From: Planctomycetia bacterium
GTDB taxonomy: Bacteria; Planctomycetota; Planctomycetia; Pirellulales; Thermoguttaceae
Direction of reading: 5' to 3'
NCBI GenBank assembly: GCA_030527185.1
Contig: JAUNBF010000002.1
Location: forward strand, 1-61,136
Length of the DNA: 61,136 bases
Of this stretch, positions 57,088-61,136 are shown in pieces. Within the stretch, counting starts at the first letter, position 1; the number at the start of each line of letters is the position of its first letter. Both the position numbers and the translations under genes were made by a program. The notes under the pieces are model-generated. The model worked only from the letters and a program-made list of their open reading frames with translations. It was not told the DNA's origin and made no database searches.

Positions 57088-57876
57088 ATGAGAAAAACAG
57101 TGGCGCTGGGTTGTGTCTTTTTTTACCTTGGATTTTCGATGGCGGTCGGGCAAGGTGTGGGAGATGTGAAAGAGGTTCTCTGTCAAGGAGAATCGCGTTC
57201 CCACATTCAGGGTGTGGATGCGGATGATTCGGGAATTTACTGGTCGTTTGCCACCGATTTGTTCAAAACCGATTGGGATGGTCGTGTTTTGGCACATCAG
57301 AGCGTTCCGAATCACCATGGAGACTGTTGTCTGCGAGAGGGAAAGTTGTATGTTTCCGTGGCCTGGTTCACTCCCGAAGGAAAATTGCCGTATCTTTTTG
57401 TTTACGACAGCCGGGATTTGAAGCTTTTGGAAAAAATTCGCGTGGATGCCATTCCGACAGGTTTTGACGGGATTACGTGGAAGGATGGTTTTTTCTACCT
57501 CACCGAGGGAAAAGGTTCCCCGGATGTCAAAACGCCTGGGAATTGGCTGCACCAAATGACGGAAGATTTCCAGTGGGTGAAAAAGTATTACATTCCAGGA
57601 GAGACTATCTACGGCATTCAGGCCATGACGTATGCTCACGGCAATTTCTGGCTGGGAACGTATGGAAAACTGGGTACCATCCAGACAGACTCGACGTTGC
57701 AGACCGTCGCTCACCATCCGTTGGGAGTTGCCGTAGGTATTTTCGGACTTCCCGCCTCACCGGAAGGACATCCACGTTTTATGGTGGCGGAGGTGGTTCG
57801 CAAAGAGAATGGTCTCCAAACAGCCCGATTACGGTATGTTGTTTTTCAAAACGGAAAATTGACGTGGCAGTATTAG
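57088..57876 (+). CDS. Secreted protein of unknown function, beta-propeller-like
   Basis: A 262-residue protein. MRKTVALGCVFFYLGFSMAVGQG is a signal peptide, and TTAGGAG lies before the ATG. The mature part has short beta-repeats of propeller character: HIQGVDADDSGIYWSFATDLFKTDWDGRVL, GDCCLREGKLYVSVAWF, GFDGITWKDGFFYLTEG and GIQAMTYAHGNFWLGTYGKL. It is small for a complete propeller of six or seven blades, perhaps five. I do not recognise the family with confidence. Its convergent neighbour is the PL11-like lyase, which is also a propeller protein, so a role in glycan handling is possible but not shown. Confidence 0.7.
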   Translation: MRKTVALGCVFFYLGFSMAVGQGVGDVKEVLCQGESRSHIQGVDADDSGIYWSFATDLFKTDWDGRVLAHQSVPNHHGDCCLREGKLYVSVAWFTPEGKLPYLFVYDSRDLKLLEKIRVDAIPTGFDGITWKDGFFYLTEGKGSPDVKTPGNWLHQMTEDFQWVKKYYIPGETIYGIQAMTYAHGNFWLGTYGKLGTIQTDSTLQTVAHHPLGVAVGIFGLPASPEGHPRFMVAEVVRKENGLQTARLRYVVFQNGKLTWQY

Positions 57877-57898
57877 AGCATTTCCAGAATTTTTACTA

Positions 57899-57937
57899 GC
57901 CGGAGGTGGTTCCGAAGAGAGGGATAACCACCTCGGC
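57899..57937. terminator. Hairpin between convergent genes, possible terminator
   Basis: GCCGGAGGTGGTT pairs with AACCACCTCGGC with one bulged base. There is no T run immediately after it on the plus strand and only a weak one on the minus strand. Confidence 0.4.
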
Positions 57938-57966
57938 AAGGTTGGGAACAGGTTTACAATCCACCG

Positions 57967-60162
57967 TTATTGACTCAACAGAGGAACTTGAGCATATCCC
58001 ATGGAAGTTTCCGTGAGCGTAGCACGATAATTCGCGTCCTGAAGAAGCATTTTTTTTCGATTCACGGCAGGAATCGTGGTGGAATAAATCCGAATTTCTC
58101 CTGGCAGGGAAACGACCAACTCTTCTCGCCAGTCTCCCAGAAGGTCGAACACGCGAGTGACATTTCCCTCAATTTTCGGCCCGACTTTTTCCTGCGTGAG
58201 CCATTTTACCAACGGTTGGTTGTTCAGCACCAGTTCCCGTTGCTCATCCGCGTCCCACCAGGCCGATTTTGGAGCCAATCCGCGCAGCCCGAATTCCTTC
58301 TCATCCAAAGTCCGCGCCAGAAGTTTTCCGTCGCTGCTCCAGAGAAAGCGGTCTTGCGTGGGGGATCGGGGATGCTCTCCACCGTAGCATTCACAACCGG
58401 GGTGACGCGGATCGATGTCGCTGCACAAACAGGCGCCATGAATGTGATTCGTCGGCTCCTGATGCCCCCAGAGGACTTCGCCTGTTTTGGCATCAAGCAG
58501 CACCATACCGTTGGTTTGGGAACGTCCTTCAACGCCGAGATAGATTTCCATGCCGGGGTGATTCGGGTTGATTTCGCCGACGTACATTCCGTCCGGGTGG
58601 GGAAAACCGGTTCGCCAGAGAATCGTGCCGTTGTCATCCAGCACAAACGTTCCCATGCAGATTTCGTCGCGGCCATCGCCATCCACATCGACGCAATGCA
58701 GCGTATGTGCCCCTCCCCCCCACTGCGGACTGAATTTGTTGTTCCACTCCCAGGCCAGTTCCAGTTTTCCTTCCCGCAACTGATACGCACGGGTTATTTG
58801 CAGGTGATACGTTCCTCGGTGGACAATCAAAAAGGGCGTTTTCCCATCCAGATACGCCACGGCCAGCATGTGACGACTGCCGTAATTGTACGTAAAGCCA
58901 TCACGGGGAATCCACGGAATCTGCGTTTTGACTTTTCCCGTCTCACCGCAAAAGACGGTACAAAATTCCTCGCCGGAGAAGACTCGCCCGGTCGCGTCGC
59001 GGTGGTCGCCAGGGGCGGTGCGGGCAATCACCTCCGCTTTTCCGTCACCATCCAAATCGTGAGCAATGAATGGAGCGTACCAGATTCCCGTCTCAATCGA
59101 CGGTCCCAAATCCAGCTCCCACAGGAACTTTCCATCCGCGTTGACCGCCAGTAGTTTCTGCGTTTCCGGGCTGGGTTTCCAGTAACCTTCCTGATGATAG
59201 GGGTCGGTATTGAAATTGGGATGCGCCACCACAAAATCGAGCCGCCCGTCACCATCCAAATCCGCCATCGCCAGCCGGGAAAAGGTTACTGGCTTGGGAA
59301 GCGGAATCGAAACGTAGGCTTGCGGTTTTTCGGTGACTTGCCGTGTTGCCGAGAACGTCTCACCTGTCGGTTTTCCATCTTTCAGCGTCCGCACTTCCCA
59401 CTGGTAATCTTTTCCCACATCCACCGTTGTATCCACAAAATCGGTCGTTTGTGTGATCGGCTTTTCCGTCAACCGCGTCCAATCTTCCGCACCTTTTTCC
59501 CGACGATAAATCTCGAAAGTGGTCTGTTCCGTATCCGTTTCCTGGAATCGCCAGCCCAGATAAATCCCCTCCTCATTCTGCAACACCACCAGCCCACGGT
59601 CGAAGCGTTCCGGCTGGCGTTTGGGGAAAAATCCTTCCACATGCGGAGCTTCCCGACTCTCCATCGGTTCTCCCCACGCTCCTTCCGGCCATCGGAAAGA
59701 GGCGTTCGTCGCTTCACTGCCAGACAAAACAAAACGCCAGGCATCGCAATCGGCAGGGAGTTCCACTTTCGCTCCCAGTTTTATCCAGGACGTGGACTCC
59801 ACTGGCATGACAACACCGCAACCACGGGAAATGTTCTGCCACGATTTTCCATTTTTCCGTCCCTGAACCTGGAAAGAGACACGTCCCTCCTGGCTGAGAA
59901 TTGGTGCCACGAAAAAACCGGTTTTTTCCGAACCTTTTCGCAAAATTGGCTCACTCGTCACATTCCAGTACACCGGTTCCTCATCCGAAACCCCTTCTTT
60001 CACCGGAGGAACGACCAACCGCCACTCCTCTTTCTCCGCCACATATTCGATTTTTCCTTCCCACTGCGACGAAGAAAACGTCCATTTCCCCTCCTCTTCC
60101 GCAAAAGCGGGAGAAATCAACATTCCCAAAAAACATCCGATAATCCATCTCTTTTCAAACAC
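57967..60162 (-). CDS. Exported polysaccharide lyase family 11-like protein (rhamnogalacturonan lyase type)
   Basis: About 731 residues. The start is a GTG seven bases behind AGGAGA, giving VFEKRWIIGCFLGMLISPAFA as signal peptide; the frame upstream of it lacks homology. An N-terminal ~190-residue region of jelly-roll character and a fibronectin-like segment (GIYLGWRFQETDTEQTTFEIYRREKG..WEVRTLKDGK) precede the propeller. The propeller has calcium-binding-type repeats MADLDGDGRLDFVVAHP, AHDLDGDGKAEVIARTAPGD, CVDVDGDGRDEICMG and VFDLLGDWREELVV, as in PL11 rhamnogalacturonan lyases. Those enzymes cleave the pectin backbone by beta-elimination. The N-terminal region is longer than in the Bacillus enzymes, so the exact substrate may differ. 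Likely secreted. Confidence 0.78.
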   Translation of the reverse strand: MFEKRWIIGCFLGMLISPAFAEEEGKWTFSSSQWEGKIEYVAEKEEWRLVVPPVKEGVSDEEPVYWNVTSEPILRKGSEKTGFFVAPILSQEGRVSFQVQGRKNGKSWQNISRGCGVVMPVESTSWIKLGAKVELPADCDAWRFVLSGSEATNASFRWPEGAWGEPMESREAPHVEGFFPKRQPERFDRGLVVLQNEEGIYLGWRFQETDTEQTTFEIYRREKGAEDWTRLTEKPITQTTDFVDTTVDVGKDYQWEVRTLKDGKPTGETFSATRQVTEKPQAYVSIPLPKPVTFSRLAMADLDGDGRLDFVVAHPNFNTDPYHQEGYWKPSPETQKLLAVNADGKFLWELDLGPSIETGIWYAPFIAHDLDGDGKAEVIARTAPGDHRDATGRVFSGEEFCTVFCGETGKVKTQIPWIPRDGFTYNYGSRHMLAVAYLDGKTPFLIVHRGTYHLQITRAYQLREGKLELAWEWNNKFSPQWGGGAHTLHCVDVDGDGRDEICMGTFVLDDNGTILWRTGFPHPDGMYVGEINPNHPGMEIYLGVEGRSQTNGMVLLDAKTGEVLWGHQEPTNHIHGACLCSDIDPRHPGCECYGGEHPRSPTQDRFLWSSDGKLLARTLDEKEFGLRGLAPKSAWWDADEQRELVLNNQPLVKWLTQEKVGPKIEGNVTRVFDLLGDWREELVVSLPGEIRIYSTTIPAVNRKKMLLQDANYRATLTETSMGYAQVPLLSQ

Positions 60163-60223
60163 AGGCAGGTCTCCTAAAAAATTGATAATTAGAAAGTGGC
60201 CTTCGATTGCCATTAATCATTAA

Positions 60224-61093
60224 TCATTGCTCATCGTTTTTTTCGGCGGATAGCGCTACGATTGAAATGCCTTGTTGATTGGCAAAGGCAAGCATTTCCT
60301 GCTCGTCGATGAGGATGGTTTTTTCCGCTTCCACCGCAATCACCTTTCCCCTCGCCGCGGCAAAATTCCGCAACGTTTCCATCCCAATCGTCGGCACGTC
60401 AAAACGCATATCCTGCTGCGGTTTCGCTCTTTTAATCAGAATCAAATCGCCGCGGCTGCAAAGTTTTCCCGCACGCCGAATGCACTCATCCGTTCCTTCG
60501 ATGGCCTCCAGCGCAATGACCACACCGTTGGCTACCAAAACGCTCTGGCCGATGTCGAACCGTCCCAATTCTCTGGCCACATCCTGACCATAACGAATGT
60601 CTCTCCACTGGGTTTCCGTAGGGGATTTTTGCGTCAAAACGCCCTCTTTTGCCAACAGTTCCGGGACAAAATCGGTGGGACAGCCCAATTTCAAACCAAA
60701 TCGGGCAAACAATTGAGCTATGGCAAGCATCAGCGTATCATCCTTGCAATCTTTTTTCCGAAAAATAAAATGCCCGGCAAAGGTTCGCAACGTCATCCAG
60801 TCGGGAACATGCCGCCAGAGTGCCGCACTTTGAAAAAGCCGAAATTTATGATATTTTCCCAACGTCAAAAAATCGGTAATCCCGTGCCGACGCATGTGAC
60901 GGACAATCTTTCCAAAACGGCACATCCCAACAGGACGATACACGTCACAAATCTCCCGAAGCTCCCGCTCCGAAGCGTGGTCAACAATGCCGAAACAATG
61001 CACCTCCACCCCCTGCTCTTTCAAAGCCTGAGCAACATAGACGGGATAACGTCCCCAACCAGCAACAAGACATATTTTTTGAGGCAACACCAT
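60224..61093 (-). CDS. lpxI: UDP-2,3-diacylglucosamine pyrophosphatase LpxI (DUF1009)
   Basis: A 289-residue LpxI-type protein. Its features are ICLVAGWGRYPVYVAQALKEQG at the N-terminus, VLVANGVVIALEAIEGTDECIRRAGKL, and KPQQDMRFDVPTIGMETL, a form of the family motif KPxQDxRFDxPTxG. LpxI hydrolyses UDP-2,3-diacylglucosamine to lipid X and UMP in lipid A synthesis, in bacteria that lack LpxH. This supports a lipopolysaccharide-type outer membrane. In many genomes it lies next to lpxA/lpxB or fabZ; here those would be beyond the window edge. No strong Shine-Dalgarno is seen before the ATG. AT-rich ATTGATA repeats lie on both sides. Confidence 0.92.
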   Translation of the reverse strand: MVLPQKICLVAGWGRYPVYVAQALKEQGVEVHCFGIVDHASERELREICDVYRPVGMCRFGKIVRHMRRHGITDFLTLGKYHKFRLFQSAALWRHVPDWMTLRTFAGHFIFRKKDCKDDTLMLAIAQLFARFGLKLGCPTDFVPELLAKEGVLTQKSPTETQWRDIRYGQDVARELGRFDIGQSVLVANGVVIALEAIEGTDECIRRAGKLCSRGDLILIKRAKPQQDMRFDVPTIGMETLRNFAAARGKVIAVEAEKTILIDEQEMLAFANQQGISIVALSAEKNDEQ

Positions 61094-61136
61094 GAAATCG
61101 TTCTATAAACGTGAGGATATAAATTGATAATTGATA

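Noticed and set aside
1..61136. CRISPR arrays, rRNA genes and complete insertion sequences
   Set aside because: I looked for regularly spaced direct repeats, conserved rRNA segments and transposase motifs and saw none.

Overview
The window looks like a chromosome segment of a planctomycete (Planctomycetota, Pirellulales-like; the phylum is an inference from gene content). The main clues are three DUF1559 proteins, two of them with an intact type IV pilin-like N-terminus and one cut by the window start, two large autotransporter-repeat proteins ending in PEP-CTERM anchors, and several private Cys-rich exported proteins. A Gram-negative envelope is indicated by LpxI, FabZ, LolC/LolD-like proteins, an RND pump, a TpsB-type porin and three autotransporter-type beta-barrels. 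Most genes are of balanced GC content. One 3.1-kb gene, a restriction-modification enzyme, is strikingly AT-rich.

Layout. 1-4 kb: end of a DUF1559 gene, a PHP hydrolase and ABC ATPase pair, a small lipoprotein and a Cys/Pro/Ala-rich exported protein. 4-8.5 kb: RND efflux operon behind a consensus promoter. 8.8-13.8 kb: EF-P-like EfpL, DapF, RNase R and an RluB-type pseudouridine synthase. 13.9-17 kb: the foreign type IIG enzyme. 17-20.2 kb: radical SAM protein, Dtd, CvpA-like protein, with an inverted pair of palindromic repeats. 20.5-29.6 kb: autotransporter-like giant, Tat-exported TIM-barrel protein, DUF1559 plus repeat protein operon. 29.7-35.2 kb: RecG, RNase HI, LolC-like and LolD proteins. 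35.2-39.9 kb: second repeat protein plus DUF1559 operon, a candidate structured RNA and a beta-barrel protein. 40.2-47.7 kb: M42 peptidase, DprE2-like reductase, MBL hydrolase, TPR protein, sigma factor, FabZ and a divergent MurE. 48.2-56 kb: exported ankyrin protein and a three-gene operon (beta-barrel surface protein, exported TPR protein, TpsB porin). 56.2-61.1 kb: L35/L20, a secreted protein, a PL11-like lyase and LpxI.

The most interesting signal concerns the two operons that pair a DUF1559 gene with an autotransporter-repeat/PEP-CTERM gene. Each has a perfect TTGACA-17-TATAAT promoter, a strong Shine-Dalgarno with ATG, and then an 11-nt poly-G or poly-C tract inside the first 60 nt of coding sequence. 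In both, the well-placed ATG is out of frame with the body of the protein at the present tract length. Elsewhere I saw no G/C run longer than 7. This is the expected architecture of slipped-strand phase variation of surface proteins, unless both tracts are homopolymer sequencing errors.

No tRNA, rRNA, CRISPR array or complete insertion sequence was recognised. Functional calls are from reading motifs by eye; no database search was run.
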